Source: CAMLQK01 sp035690865 (lineage in GTDB: Bacteria; Patescibacteriota; Saccharimonadia; Saccharimonadales; UBA4665). From it: a stretch of DNA of 64,000 nucleotides. The notes under the pieces were generated by a model that was given only the letters and a program-made list of their open reading frames with translations, was not told the origin of the DNA and made no database searches. The stretch lies in the NCBI GenBank assembly GCA_035690865.1, contig DASSKE010000004.1:124001-188000 (forward strand), written 5' to 3'. Shown piece by piece: positions 57,415 to 64,000 of this stretch; the stretch's first letter is position 1, and each line of letters starts with the position of its first letter. The position numbers were made by a program, and so were the translations under genes.

Positions 57415-57488
57415 TCCTTTCGTGGTACAAACGACGGGCATTAAATAGCGCGCCTCCCACAAACTTATGTTTACAGGGGCTTATTATA
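57415..57488 (-). promoter_or_regulatory. rplA promoter and L1-binding-site-like leader
   Basis: Perfect -10 TATAAT (57488-57483), start near 57476. The leader contains GTGGGAGGC (57460-57452) and TACCACGAAAGGA (57427-57415), with UUUGUGG (57463-57457) pairing CCACGAA (57425-57419). 23S rRNA helix 76, the L1 site, has the like pair GGUGGGAGGC and UACCACC. The 3' strand overlaps the AAAGGA ribosome site, so bound L1 would hide it. Confidence 0.55.
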
Positions 57489-57490
57489 CA

Positions 57491-58009
57491 CTAATTGAAG
57501 CGAACTGCATAGCTTCCGTCGCCTTTTGGCTTGTAGCGCGGCGGCACTGGCTCGCCTAGGGCCACAACGGCCGGGTTTGGCCGAATGCTTAAATATGTGG
57601 TTGATTGCGTTCTGGCAGGTTTCGCCCGCCTGTAATGGTTGGGTGTTATTACTGGGATAACCACCGCAGTGAGCGGAAAGCGAATGCCTTTGTCTTTGTG
57701 TTCTAACTGTTTTTCGATGAGTGCTTGCGGGGGCATATACGTATGGTCCGTCTCTGTAGGCGGCACTTGGCGGAGGGTCATTTTGCTAGAAGATTCTGCC
57801 GGAAAGTATTTACCATAGGGCGAAATGCCGTTTCCTAAGGCGATACCGGCCAGAATGCTGAGCTGTCTTTGGAGCTGCGCTTGCTGCTCATCGAGCAACT
57901 GTATCCGCATTTCGAGAATTCTTTGCCGGGCACCACTAAAAGCCGCCTGACCTATGCGATCAAGCGGCTTTGGAGACGGCAAACCAGATTGTGCTTCTGG
58001 TGAATCCAA
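57491..58009 (-). CDS. Unknown 172-residue protein between rplK and rplA
   Basis: Not recognised. A helical N-terminal half with a Gln-rich segment (EMRIQLLDEQQAQLQRQLSI, about 33-52) and a Pro/Arg-rich C-terminal half ending in EPVPPRYKPKGDGSYAVRFN. It has no membrane segment. It starts at TTG 58009, four bases after the rplK stop, with GAAGG eight bases before the start, so it is translated from the rplK message. Its place inside a ribosomal operon is unusual. It may be a lineage insertion with no ribosomal role. Confidence 0.6.
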   Translation of the reverse strand: MDSPEAQSGLPSPKPLDRIGQAAFSGARQRILEMRIQLLDEQQAQLQRQLSILAGIALGNGISPYGKYFPAESSSKMTLRQVPPTETDHTYMPPQALIEKQLEHKDKGIRFPLTAVVIPVITPNHYRRAKPARTQSTTYLSIRPNPAVVALGEPVPPRYKPKGDGSYAVRFN

Positions 58010-58012
58010 GGG

Positions 58013-58441
58013 CTAGCCTTCGATTTCAACACCCATGCTGCGGGCAGTACCAGCTACCATCTTTTTAACGGCTGGGATGTCCTGGGTATTCATGTCTTTA
58101 GCTTTAGCTTCGGCAATCTTGGTAAGCTGAGCGTCGCTCAGCTTTTTAGCGATCTTTTCGGTGTTTGGCTTGCCAGAACCCTTTTGAATGCCAAGCTCGG
58201 CACGAATAAGGTCGTCGGTTGGCTGGCCAACGATGTAAAAGCTCATGCTGCGGTCGTCGTAAATAGTTACGTGAACGGTTACCGTAGCACCTTGCATGTC
58301 TTTGGTTTGGTCGTTGAACGGGTTGATGAAGTCCATCATGTTTACGCCGTACTGACCAAGTACGCTACCAACGGGAGGCGCAGCACTAGCGCGACCTGCG
58401 GGCAATTTCATCTTTACATTTGCTTTAGCAACTTTTGCCAT
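58013..58441 (-). CDS. rplK: 50S ribosomal protein L11
   Basis: 142 residues, normal. KVAKANVKMKLPAGRASAAP, PPVGSVLGQYGVNMMDFINPFN (N-terminal thiostrepton-region domain), and the C-terminal rRNA-binding domain with EKIAKKLSDAQLTKIAEAKA and KKMVAGTARSMGVEIEG. It forms the GTPase-associated centre with L10 and L7/L12. ATG 58441 has AAAGGAA just upstream and a leader of about 70 bases. The neighbouring rplA has its own promoter, unlike the common rplKA pair. Confidence 0.97.
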   Translation of the reverse strand: MAKVAKANVKMKLPAGRASAAPPVGSVLGQYGVNMMDFINPFNDQTKDMQGATVTVHVTIYDDRSMSFYIVGQPTDDLIRAELGIQKGSGKPNTEKIAKKLSDAQLTKIAEAKAKDMNTQDIPAVKKMVAGTARSMGVEIEG

Positions 58442-58473
58442 AATTAAGAATTCCTTTATAGATTTTGCGTTGT

Positions 58474-58524
58474 GACAAGTTTTTGTGAAGCAGACTTGTC
58501 GCGGTGCGTAACAAAGGTATTATA
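58474..58524 (-). promoter_or_regulatory. rplK promoter with leader hairpin
   Basis: Perfect -10 TATAAT (58524-58519), start near 58512. The leader begins with a hairpin GACAAGT/ACTTGTC (58500-58494 with 58480-58474), seven pairs, loop 13 bases. It is not a terminator (no U tract) and is a candidate for stability or control. Confidence 0.5.
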
Positions 58525-58570
58525 CACGAACTTTTGCTGTACGTCTATGCCCTGTTAGATGGCGGCTTGG

Positions 58571-58578
58571 TATAAAAT
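58571..58578 (+). promoter_or_regulatory. Leaderless promoter of the 203-residue gene
   Basis: TATAAAAT follows a TGG extension, and either TATAAA or TAAAAT serves as -10. ATG 58585 starts six to eight bases later. Confidence 0.6.
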
Positions 58579-58584
58579 AAGTAC

Positions 58585-59196
58585 ATGGACATTCCACGCA
58601 TTGACCTTAGGCGGCTTGAGGGGGCGACTGAACCCGTCGAGCCAGAGGATTTTAGGGTGGAAAGTGACCAATGCATCTGGAGCTTTATGCTTGATCCTCC
58701 TACGTCTGTTGCGTCTTTGGTCGCTGCCCGCGAATTTCTTATTGAGGCCCAAACCTATAACGCACGCCGCAGGCAAGAAATGATTCCTCAGGGGCTACAA
58801 ATTCTGCGGGAAGGTATTACTTCGTTGGCGCCCACAAACAGTGATCCTGGCCGGGTAGCCCATTCCACCTTGCATAGAGATCCGCCGCAGGTAGTGAGTA
58901 AAATTATTGAATTGGCGCAGATTGAGCCTTTTGTCGAACCGAACCAGGGCTTTTGGGCGCTGTACTTGGCTGTCCGTAGCAACACGCAGGTACTTTTGCC
59001 GATAATTACCTACGGTTGGCGCATGCCCCGCCAGTACACTGCCCGACTCTTCGAGATTTCACCGATTGACGACCAGCTCTATATTGGTGATGGCCGCATG
59101 GTGAGCCACGCTGCCAACGTTGCCAACGTTCCGGGTATGCTCGAGGCCTGCCTGAAAGACCTTATTAGGACACAAGAAGAAACCCCGCGTTTATAG
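58585..59196 (+). CDS. Unknown 203-residue protein on the opposite strand between rplK and nusG
   Basis: Not recognised. Soluble, acidic start (DIPRIDLRRLEGATEPVEPE), helical middle (ASLVAAREFLIEAQTYNARR) and C-terminal half with Pro and Ile (VLLPIITYGWRMPRQYTARL). It has no signal peptide or motif. Leaderless start at ATG 58585, and the 3' end overlaps the bidirectional terminator at 59183-59201. Its position splits the usual secE-nusG-rplK-rplA order on the minus strand. Confidence 0.6.
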   Translation: MDIPRIDLRRLEGATEPVEPEDFRVESDQCIWSFMLDPPTSVASLVAAREFLIEAQTYNARRRQEMIPQGLQILREGITSLAPTNSDPGRVAHSTLHRDPPQVVSKIIELAQIEPFVEPNQGFWALYLAVRSNTQVLLPIITYGWRMPRQYTARLFEISPIDDQLYIGDGRMVSHAANVANVPGMLEACLKDLIRTQEETPRL

Positions 59197-59201
59197 CGGG
59201 G
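59183..59201. terminator. Bidirectional terminator between the unknown gene and nusG
   Basis: CCCCGC (59183-59188) and GCGGGG (59196-59201), six pairs, with the plus-strand stop codon in the loop. On the minus strand a TTTCTTCTTGT tail follows for the secE-nusG unit. The plus strand has a weaker tail. Confidence 0.7.
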
Positions 59202-59233
59202 CCTCATGCGCTCTAAAAGAAGAGTGCGATATG

Positions 59234-59776
59234 TTAGGCGCGTTTAACCTGAAGGCTGTCCAGCTCAACTGGTGTTTCGCGGCCGAACATGTTAACCAGA
59301 ACCTTAAGTTTGCCCTTTTGAGCGTCGATTTCGTTAATGGCACCATCAAAGCCTTTGAACGGACCGTCAACAATGCTGACCACTTCGCCCACACGGAAGT
59401 CGATCTTGTGCTTAGGCTGCTCAAGACCCATGCGCTTCTGGATCTTTTCGATTTCCTCTTTGCTGATAGGAGTTGGCTCGGTGCCAGAACCGACAAAGCC
59501 GGTTACGCCGGGCGTGTTGCGCACGATGTACCAGGCATCTTCGCTCATCTTGATCTCAACCAGCACGTAGCCCTGGAAGATACGCTTTTCTACCACGCGG
59601 CGCTTGCCGTTTTTGATTTCGATCATCTTTTCTTTTGGTACGAGTACCTGAAAGATCTTATCCTTCATGTCGAGCGAGTTAGCGCGCTGACGAATAGATT
59701 CAGCGACCTTTTCTTCGTAGCCACTATAGGTGTGAATGGCGTACCATTGTTTGCTTGCGTCGTAACGTTGTTTCAT
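59234..59776 (-). CDS. nusG: Transcription antitermination factor NusG
   Basis: 180 residues. The NGN domain starts QWYAIHTYSGYEEKVAESIR and includes KRIFQGYVLVEIKM and WYIVRNTPGVTGFVG. The KOW domain is VGEVVSIVDGPFKGFDGAIN (about 125-144). It binds RNA polymerase and couples it to ribosomes or Rho. ATG 59776 starts four bases after the secE stop, so the two are coupled, in the normal secE-nusG order. The operon ends at the terminator near 59190. Confidence 0.97.
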   Translation of the reverse strand: MKQRYDASKQWYAIHTYSGYEEKVAESIRQRANSLDMKDKIFQVLVPKEKMIEIKNGKRRVVEKRIFQGYVLVEIKMSEDAWYIVRNTPGVTGFVGSGTEPTPISKEEIEKIQKRMGLEQPKHKIDFRVGEVVSIVDGPFKGFDGAINEIDAQKGKLKVLVNMFGRETPVELDSLQVKRA

Positions 59777-59780
59777 GACT

Positions 59781-60179
59781 TTACTTTAATAGAACCTCTT
59801 TAAATAACTTATCCAGACCGAAGTCGATGGCAAAAATGATGCCTCCAAATACCAGCGAGAATGCCAAAACGGCAATGGTTAGCTGACGGGTTTGTTTGCC
59901 GGTTGGCCAAGTAACTTGGCGCAGTTCCTTCCAGCTGTTGCGGAAGTAGTATGGCCATAAAATGCGGCCGATAATCCGGAAAACTTTAAACTTACCCAGC
60001 TTTTGGCCGATAAATCCAAAACCCCTGCCTACTAAACGAACTGGTGCGGTAAAACCCTGCCATACCGCCTGGCGCTTACTAATGCTACCCTCGCCTTTAA
60101 GCGCTTTTTCGTTCTTTTCACGAACGGTCTCGACCTTACGGACTCGACGCTTTGGCTTTTTCTGTTCTTCTTGGGCCAC
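59781..60179 (-). CDS. secE: Preprotein translocase subunit SecE
   Basis: 132 residues. A basic N-terminal region (EEQKKPKRRVRKVETVREKN), then a C-terminal membrane helix in the family context WKELRQVTWPTGKQTRQLTI and ...AVLAFSLVFGGIIFAIDFGL. SecE braces SecY in the membrane. GTG 60179 has GGGAGG about seven bases upstream and is clearly the start. The long frame upstream includes the leader. Transcribed from a TTGACA/TGTATT promoter at 60244. Confidence 0.93.
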   Translation of the reverse strand: MAQEEQKKPKRRVRKVETVREKNEKALKGEGSISKRQAVWQGFTAPVRLVGRGFGFIGQKLGKFKVFRIIGRILWPYYFRNSWKELRQVTWPTGKQTRQLTIAVLAFSLVFGGIIFAIDFGLDKLFKEVLLK

Positions 60180-60215
60180 CTGATTGCCTCCCTGTAATAT
60201 AAAAAGAAGCCTACA

Positions 60216-60244
60216 AATACAGTAAGCTCCGACCGATATGTCAA
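60216..60244 (-). promoter_or_regulatory. secE-nusG promoter
   Basis: Perfect -35 TTGACA (60244-60239), 17-base spacer, -10 TGTATT (60221-60216, four of six). The leader of about 30 bases carries GGGAGG. Confidence 0.6.
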
Positions 60245-60277
60245 GCATAGAGCATTTGCTTTGCTAAGTCAAGCTAT

Positions 60278-60307
60278 TTGACTCACGCCCAGCATTATGG
60301 TTATATG
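60278..60307 (+). promoter_or_regulatory. Promoter within the apparent start of the 214-residue gene
   Basis: -35 TTGACT (60278-60283), 18-base spacer, -10 TATATG (60302-60307), six bases before ATG 60314. The TTG that opens the longer frame is the -35 box. Confidence 0.6.
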
Positions 60308-60313
60308 GCAGCC

Positions 60314-60958
60314 ATGACACTTCACGAACAACTTGCGCAGCCTTCGTACTGGGAGCCACTCCAGGATAATGATCGACCAGATGGGGCCATGGATATATTG
60401 GACTCATACATGAGTATGGGCAAAGCTATAGATATGTATAACCAAGTGCTGGCTATGCAAAAGTCTGGCGTGCGCACCGAGGATTTGGATGGTATTATCC
60501 TCCCGCCGCGTGGCAGTGTGGTAAAGACGGTGGTTGATATGCGCCGGCATAGTCCAATCCGCGAAGAAGAAGAGTACAAAGCGGTGTCTCCGGCGGAATT
60601 TGACGTACTGGGCCGAGTGATGATGGAGCAAAACGTTTCCTTAAGTGAGCCAGCTATGTCTGAGGTGGAATGCGAAGGCCAGCCAATGATGGTGGCCCGG
60701 GCTGTATTGTATATAGCCCGTTCACGACTGGGCTCGCGAGTGGTTGAAATGAGTACGTGGGGCAGCTCTAACGCGCGGGGAATCACGGCTGTCGCACAGC
60801 CAGCCGAGCTTGGCGTAAACTACCAAACACGTATGGATGGCGTACTGCACGATAGTAAAATGGTGCAGGCTAAGCTGCTTCACCCCTTGCCCGACGGCGA
60901 AACAAGCAAACGACGTGCCGCATGGCTTAGTCCTTTTCCTCATCACCACACCGCCTAA
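60314..60958 (+). CDS. Unknown 214-residue protein
   Basis: Not recognised. Starts MTLHEQLAQPSYWEPLQDND. Alpha/beta with several Met-rich strands (GRVMMEQNVSLSEPAMSEV) and a basic C-terminal tail ending in PFPHHHTA. There are no membrane segments or motifs I can name. ATG 60314 is chosen since the upstream 12 codons span the promoter; the internal ATG 60305 is two bases before the -10 ends and unlikely. The next gene starts 39 bases after its stop with a separate promoter. Confidence 0.65.
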   Translation: MTLHEQLAQPSYWEPLQDNDRPDGAMDILDSYMSMGKAIDMYNQVLAMQKSGVRTEDLDGIILPPRGSVVKTVVDMRRHSPIREEEEYKAVSPAEFDVLGRVMMEQNVSLSEPAMSEVECEGQPMMVARAVLYIARSRLGSRVVEMSTWGSSNARGITAVAQPAELGVNYQTRMDGVLHDSKMVQAKLLHPLPDGETSKRRAAWLSPFPHHHTA

Positions 60959-60960
60959 GC

Positions 60961-60990
60961 TTGCCTGCAACGTTCATCGGCCTGTATTAT
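60961..60990 (+). promoter_or_regulatory. Leaderless promoter of the membrane GT2 gene
   Basis: TTGCCT (60961-60966), 18-base spacer, -10 TATTAT (60985-60990), six bases before ATG 60997. Again the TTG of the longest frame coincides with the -35. Confidence 0.6.
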
Positions 60991-60996
60991 ATGAGC

Positions 60997-62526
60997 ATGA
61001 CGCTCATGGTTATTATTTTTATCGCCAGCGTATTGCTGGAGTGTTTGCTGCATATCGTGAGCGGTTCGCGCCGGGCAGTACGCCTGCTCGTACCCTTGGT
61101 AATGCTTGTTGTGGTAGTTGTGGGCGCTTTGCCGCTCCTGCGCTGGCCAAATATCGTTTCGGTATTGTTTGCATTAATCGGCGCATACCGTTTGTTTAAT
61201 GCGGCGCGTATTTGGTCGGGACGGATGAATCCGCAGTATTTGCATCATGCAACCTGGCGTTCTTCGGTATGGTTGATGGGTTCGCAGGGATTCCTATTTG
61301 GCCTGTGGTGGCTATGGCAGACAGCTGCTATGTCGCACGAATCCGCTTGGCTGTGGTTGGCGGCACTGCAGTTGTTGGTTGCGCTCGTGCTTCTTTTTTC
61401 TGTACTGCGCCGCATGGACCGCACAAGATATCGCGAGTCCACACAGCATTTTAGCGATGTGCAGCTTCCGGCGGTTACGGTTGCTATTCCGGCCCGCAAC
61501 GAAACAGACGATTTGGAGGCGTGCCTCGAAAGCGTGCTCGAAAGTGACTATCCAAAACTTGAGGTGCTTGTGCTTGATGATTGCTCTCAGAATAAGCGAA
61601 CTCCTGAGATTATCCGTCAGTTTGCCCAAGCAGGTGTGCGTTTTTTGCAGGGCGAAGAGCCGCGCGAATCGTGGCTTGCTAAAAACCAGGCTTACCAGCA
61701 GATGCTTCAAGAAGCTACAGGCGAAGTGATTGTCTTTTGTGGTGTTGACGTACGATTTAGCCGCCATAGCTTGCGTAATATGATGACCCTGATGCTCGCC
61801 AAGAAGAAGGCGATGGTTTCGGTGCTGCCCCGCCGCCGCGATGATGCGGTGCTGCGTATGTCATTAGTGCAGGCTATGCGCTATTGGTGGGAGCTGGCTC
61901 CGCCCCGACGCCTCTTTAACCGACCCGCCGTGCTTAGTAGCTGTTGGGCGATCAATCGGGATAGCCTGATAAAGCTTGGCGGTTTTGCTCAAGCAACAAG
62001 GGCGATTGTTCCTGAGGCTATCTTGGCCCGTGCTATGACCATTGGTGACCGCTATAGTTTTGTACGGAGTGATACGGCGCTAGGCATTGAAAGTGTCAAA
62101 AATGACGATCAGCAAGTTAAAACTGCTGTCAGAATGCGCTATCCGCAGTTGCACCGTCGTCCGGAGCAGGTATTGCTCGTAAGTATTGCTGAGATTGCCC
62201 TGCTGGTGCTGCCATTGCCGTTGTGGGTGCTGAGCTTCATCACGGCCATACCTGCAGATGCCGGGTGGACAGCGTTTGTAGCGGCAGTATTGTTATCGGT
62301 AGCGTACGGTATTGTTACGGTTTCGACCCGTGTGGGGTATGGTAGCTTTAGCTGGCTCGGACTGCCCGCGGGCACGCTTCTCGACAGTGTGCTTCTGCAT
62401 GTTTCTATGTGGCAATACGAGTTTGCAACGGTTACCTGGAAGGGCCGTAATGTGTGTTTGCCGGTGATGCGTACAACGATGTCACCTCCGCCGCAAATGG
62501 CTACTCGTCACCAAGGTCGGGGATAG
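60997..62526 (+). CDS. Membrane GT2-family glycosyltransferase
   Basis: 509 residues. Four N-terminal membrane helices (about 5-25, 33-50, 55-70 and 85-130 as a pair), then the GT2 catalytic domain. It opens PAVTVAIPARNETDDLEACL (nucleotide strand and start), with VLVLDDCSQNKRTPEI, a DxD-like VIVFCGVDVRF (metal-binding) and the late WWELAPPRRLF segment. Three more helices follow (about 390-475). It resembles processive or polyprenyl-linked glycosyltransferases at the membrane. ATG 60997 is chosen due to the promoter at 60985-60990. It overlaps the convergent histidine kinase gene by 26 bases. Confidence 0.85.
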   Translation: MTLMVIIFIASVLLECLLHIVSGSRRAVRLLVPLVMLVVVVVGALPLLRWPNIVSVLFALIGAYRLFNAARIWSGRMNPQYLHHATWRSSVWLMGSQGFLFGLWWLWQTAAMSHESAWLWLAALQLLVALVLLFSVLRRMDRTRYRESTQHFSDVQLPAVTVAIPARNETDDLEACLESVLESDYPKLEVLVLDDCSQNKRTPEIIRQFAQAGVRFLQGEEPRESWLAKNQAYQQMLQEATGEVIVFCGVDVRFSRHSLRNMMTLMLAKKKAMVSVLPRRRDDAVLRMSLVQAMRYWWELAPPRRLFNRPAVLSSCWAINRDSLIKLGGFAQATRAIVPEAILARAMTIGDRYSFVRSDTALGIESVKNDDQQVKTAVRMRYPQLHRRPEQVLLVSIAEIALLVLPLPLWVLSFITAIPADAGWTAFVAAVLLSVAYGIVTVSTRVGYGSFSWLGLPAGTLLDSVLLHVSMWQYEFATVTWKGRNVCLPVMRTTMSPPPQMATRHQGRG

Positions 62527-63622
62527 TCACTTTAAAGGTTGAGCCTTTGTTTAGCTCGCTTTCGACGTCTATTTCGGCGTGCAAAAGGCGTGACAATTTG
62601 AGCGTAACATAGAGCCCTAGGCCGGTACCGTTATTGCGTCTGGTGCGGTAATCTTCTGAGCGGAAGAACTTATCAAAGATCTTTTCGCGGTCGCTTTTAC
62701 TAATGCCGATCCCCGTGTCTTTAACGATAAAAGTAATGCCTTTTTCGGCAGGCTCTGCGGCAAGAGTTACGGTGCCTTTATCGGTATATTTTATGGCATT
62801 GGTAATAAAGTTCTGCAGAATTTCACGCACGTACAGTGTGCTGGAATGGAGCGTTGGCAGTGCATTCTTGTTCTTGGCGATCTTTATAGTGAGGTCTTTA
62901 TCTTTAGCGCCTGGCAGGTAGCTGCGAAGCAATTCTTCAAGGAGATTCTCAACGTTTATTGGTTCTATCTCTACCGTAAGCTTGCCCCGCTCGGCGCGCG
63001 AAAGCGTGGCTAGATCATTCACCATGCTTGCCAGAAACAGTATCTGTTGGTGTGACTCCTTAAGAGCGTGCTCAACCTGCGAAACGTCGCCGGTTTTTTG
63101 TAGCAAAAAGAGCGCGTTGCTTACATTGCCCTCGGCCACGGCAATAGGCGTGCGCAACTCGTGACTGACGACGCTAATGAACTCATCGCGTTCTTCTTCG
63201 AGCGATTTCTCGCGGGTAATATCGCGAATGAGCAATACAAAGCCGCGCTGCCCGCCCTGGCCATAGCCAAGATGTACAGGGGCAATGCTGAGGTACAAGT
63301 TAACTTTACTGCCGTCGGAATAATGGAGCAGCAGATCGCGGTGCGACTGGGGGGTGGTGCTCTTTTTAACTAACGACTCAATATCCACGCGCTGGCCGTT
63401 TTTATCAAAAGGCTGCACAATTTCGTGCAGCGCTTTGCCGGTAATGCTGTTGTTGACGTCCAGAACGTTTAGCGCGGCACCATTGTAAATGACCACGTTC
63501 ATTTGTTCGTCTAGGGCAATAACTCCGTCCGCCATACTGTTTATGAGGCTGGTGAGCCGTTGATGCTCAAGGTTTGCGGGTTGCGCCTTGGCTTTGTTGC
63601 GAGATAACATACGACGAATCAT
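62501..63622 (-). CDS. PAS-domain sensor histidine kinase, cytoplasmic
   Basis: 373 residues, no membrane segment. PAS domain (about 25-135: MADGVIALDEQMNVVIYNGA and a family end FVLLIRDITREK), HisKA with His154 in VVSHELRTPIAVAEG, HATPase with N-box NFITNAIKYTDKG, G1 DTGIGIS and G2 NGTGLGLYVTLKL. All catalytic boxes are intact. No response regulator is adjacent, so it is an orphan; the single-domain receiver near 18 kb is one possible partner in the window. ATG 63622 is leaderless, with CATAAT six bases before. It follows the YgjP-like gene on the same strand by 19 bases. Confidence 0.92.
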   Translation of the reverse strand: MIRRMLSRNKAKAQPANLEHQRLTSLINSMADGVIALDEQMNVVIYNGAALNVLDVNNSITGKALHEIVQPFDKNGQRVDIESLVKKSTTPQSHRDLLLHYSDGSKVNLYLSIAPVHLGYGQGGQRGFVLLIRDITREKSLEEERDEFISVVSHELRTPIAVAEGNVSNALFLLQKTGDVSQVEHALKESHQQILFLASMVNDLATLSRAERGKLTVEIEPINVENLLEELLRSYLPGAKDKDLTIKIAKNKNALPTLHSSTLYVREILQNFITNAIKYTDKGTVTLAAEPAEKGITFIVKDTGIGISKSDREKIFDKFFRSEDYRTRRNNGTGLGLYVTLKLSRLLHAEIDVESELNKGSTFKVTIPDLGDE

Positions 63623-63628
63623 GCTTCT

Positions 63629-63637
63629 ATTATGCCA
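63629..63637 (-). promoter_or_regulatory. Leaderless promoter of the cytoplasmic histidine kinase
   Basis: TGGCATAAT on the minus strand (63637-63629), an extended -10 six bases before ATG 63622. It overlaps the 3' end of the preceding gene. Confidence 0.6.
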
Positions 63638-63641
63638 CAGC

Positions 63642-64000
63642 TCAGTCGTATGGCATAAGCAGCGGTTGATAGGTGTTTATCTCTTGGCGCAATGCTTTGG
63701 CGTTCGGAAGGTGTTTTTGCAGTTCGTCCCAAAAGGGTTTGCCGTGTTGCATAACACGCGTATGCGTAAGCTCGTGGAGCAGTACGTAGTCGATAAGATG
63801 CCAGGGTAATTGCATCAAAAAGATATTAAGCGTAATGTCTTGCATCGAATTGCAGCTTCCCCACCGGCTTTTGAGCTGTTTAACATCCACGCCGCCAAAC
63901 GAAAAACCATGTTCACCAGCCAGCCCCTTGAGCCGCCCCGGTAGGAGCTGCTGTGCTTCCTGCTTGAGTGCGCGGAGGCCTGCGGCGGTCGCCTTGCGCT
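63642..64000 (-). CDS. YgjP-like (M48-type) metallopeptidase domain protein, 5' end outside window
   Basis: The frame is open from the right edge and ends at 63642, giving 118 visible residues. The sequence KQLKSRWGSCN and the zinc motif in LLHELTHTRVMQHGKPFWDE (HELTH, with a downstream His) match the YgjP-like/SprT-like metalloprotease domain. LNIFLMQLPWHLIDYVL precedes the zinc helix as in the family. The N-terminal part of the protein is beyond the window. A GTG 63890 start is possible in principle but would cut the domain, so the frame is treated as continuing to the edge. Confidence 0.88.
   Translation of the reverse strand, partial: RKATAAGLRALKQEAQQLLPGRLKGLAGEHGFSFGGVDVKQLKSRWGSCNSMQDITLNIFLMQLPWHLIDYVLLHELTHTRVMQHGKPFWDELQKHLPNAKALRQEINTYQPLLMPYD

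Noticed and set aside
1..64000. UGA recoded as an amino acid, as in some CPR groups
   Set aside because: tyrA-like gene and the large kinase end in TGA at the right places, and no in-frame TGA is seen in long conserved genes.

Overview
The window reads as chromosome of a candidate-phyla-radiation bacterium, most likely a Saccharibacterium (TM7). This rests on overall resemblance, since no search could be run. The pointers are short intergenic spaces, many lineage-type proteins of unknown function, a thymidylate kinase fused to a double ThyX, ribosomal protein L1 with a charged N-terminal extension, many leaderless genes, and TGA used as an ordinary stop (tyrA-like gene and large histidine kinase), which argues against the UGA-recoding CPR groups. 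No rRNA, tRNA, CRISPR array, insertion sequence or prophage was found. No stretch above 300 bases lacks a feature; the longest is the 295-base rplJ leader.

Layout. 1-3 kb: partial LURP-one protein, C39-like peptidase, APH-type kinase, NadD-like enzyme. 3-10.9 kb: a 2440-residue RHS/YD protein with lectin and PA14 modules, a C-terminal toxin-like tip and an adjacent immunity-like gene. 11-25 kb: cell-envelope and sensing genes (SPFH protein; anchored periplasmic-binding protein, histidine kinase and receiver; VanY peptidase; hydrolase; anchored propeller protein; two GT4 glycosyltransferases; AI-2E-type exporter). 25-37 kb: information genes (cysS, DHH phosphoesterase, recR, ybaB, a large SF2 helicase, dnaB, dnaX) plus a GT-C membrane protein. 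36.6-38.3 kb: a divergent flavin monooxygenase/MarR pair. 38.4-48 kb: mostly unrecognised proteins with a prephenate dehydrogenase-like gene, a TraB-like gene and a DrrAB-type ABC exporter. 48-64 kb: rplJL, an M20 peptidase operon, dcd and tmk-thyX for dTTP supply, an MprF-like protein, rplA, rplK, nusG, secE, a membrane GT2, an orphan histidine kinase and a partial YgjP-like metallopeptidase.

The most notable content is regulatory RNA. Two leaders look like complete amino-acid attenuators: a 13-codon peptide with tandem Tyr codons and a terminator before the prephenate dehydrogenase gene (41.3-41.47 kb), and a peptide containing HLILVI codons followed by a strong terminator before a small gene plus M20 peptidase operon (50.87-51.04 kb). 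In both, a segment next to the leader-peptide stop can pair with the 5' arm of the terminator. The rplJ leader carries an L10-leader-like element whose 5' segment can pair with the arm of a downstream terminator, and the rplA leader resembles the 23S L1-binding site. Thus even a small epibiont-like genome seems to tune amino-acid supply and ribosome synthesis by RNA switching.

Promoters fall into two classes. Many genes have a -10 box 6-7 bases before ATG (leaderless). Others have the identical extended -10 TGCTATACT, then a Shine-Dalgarno leader.
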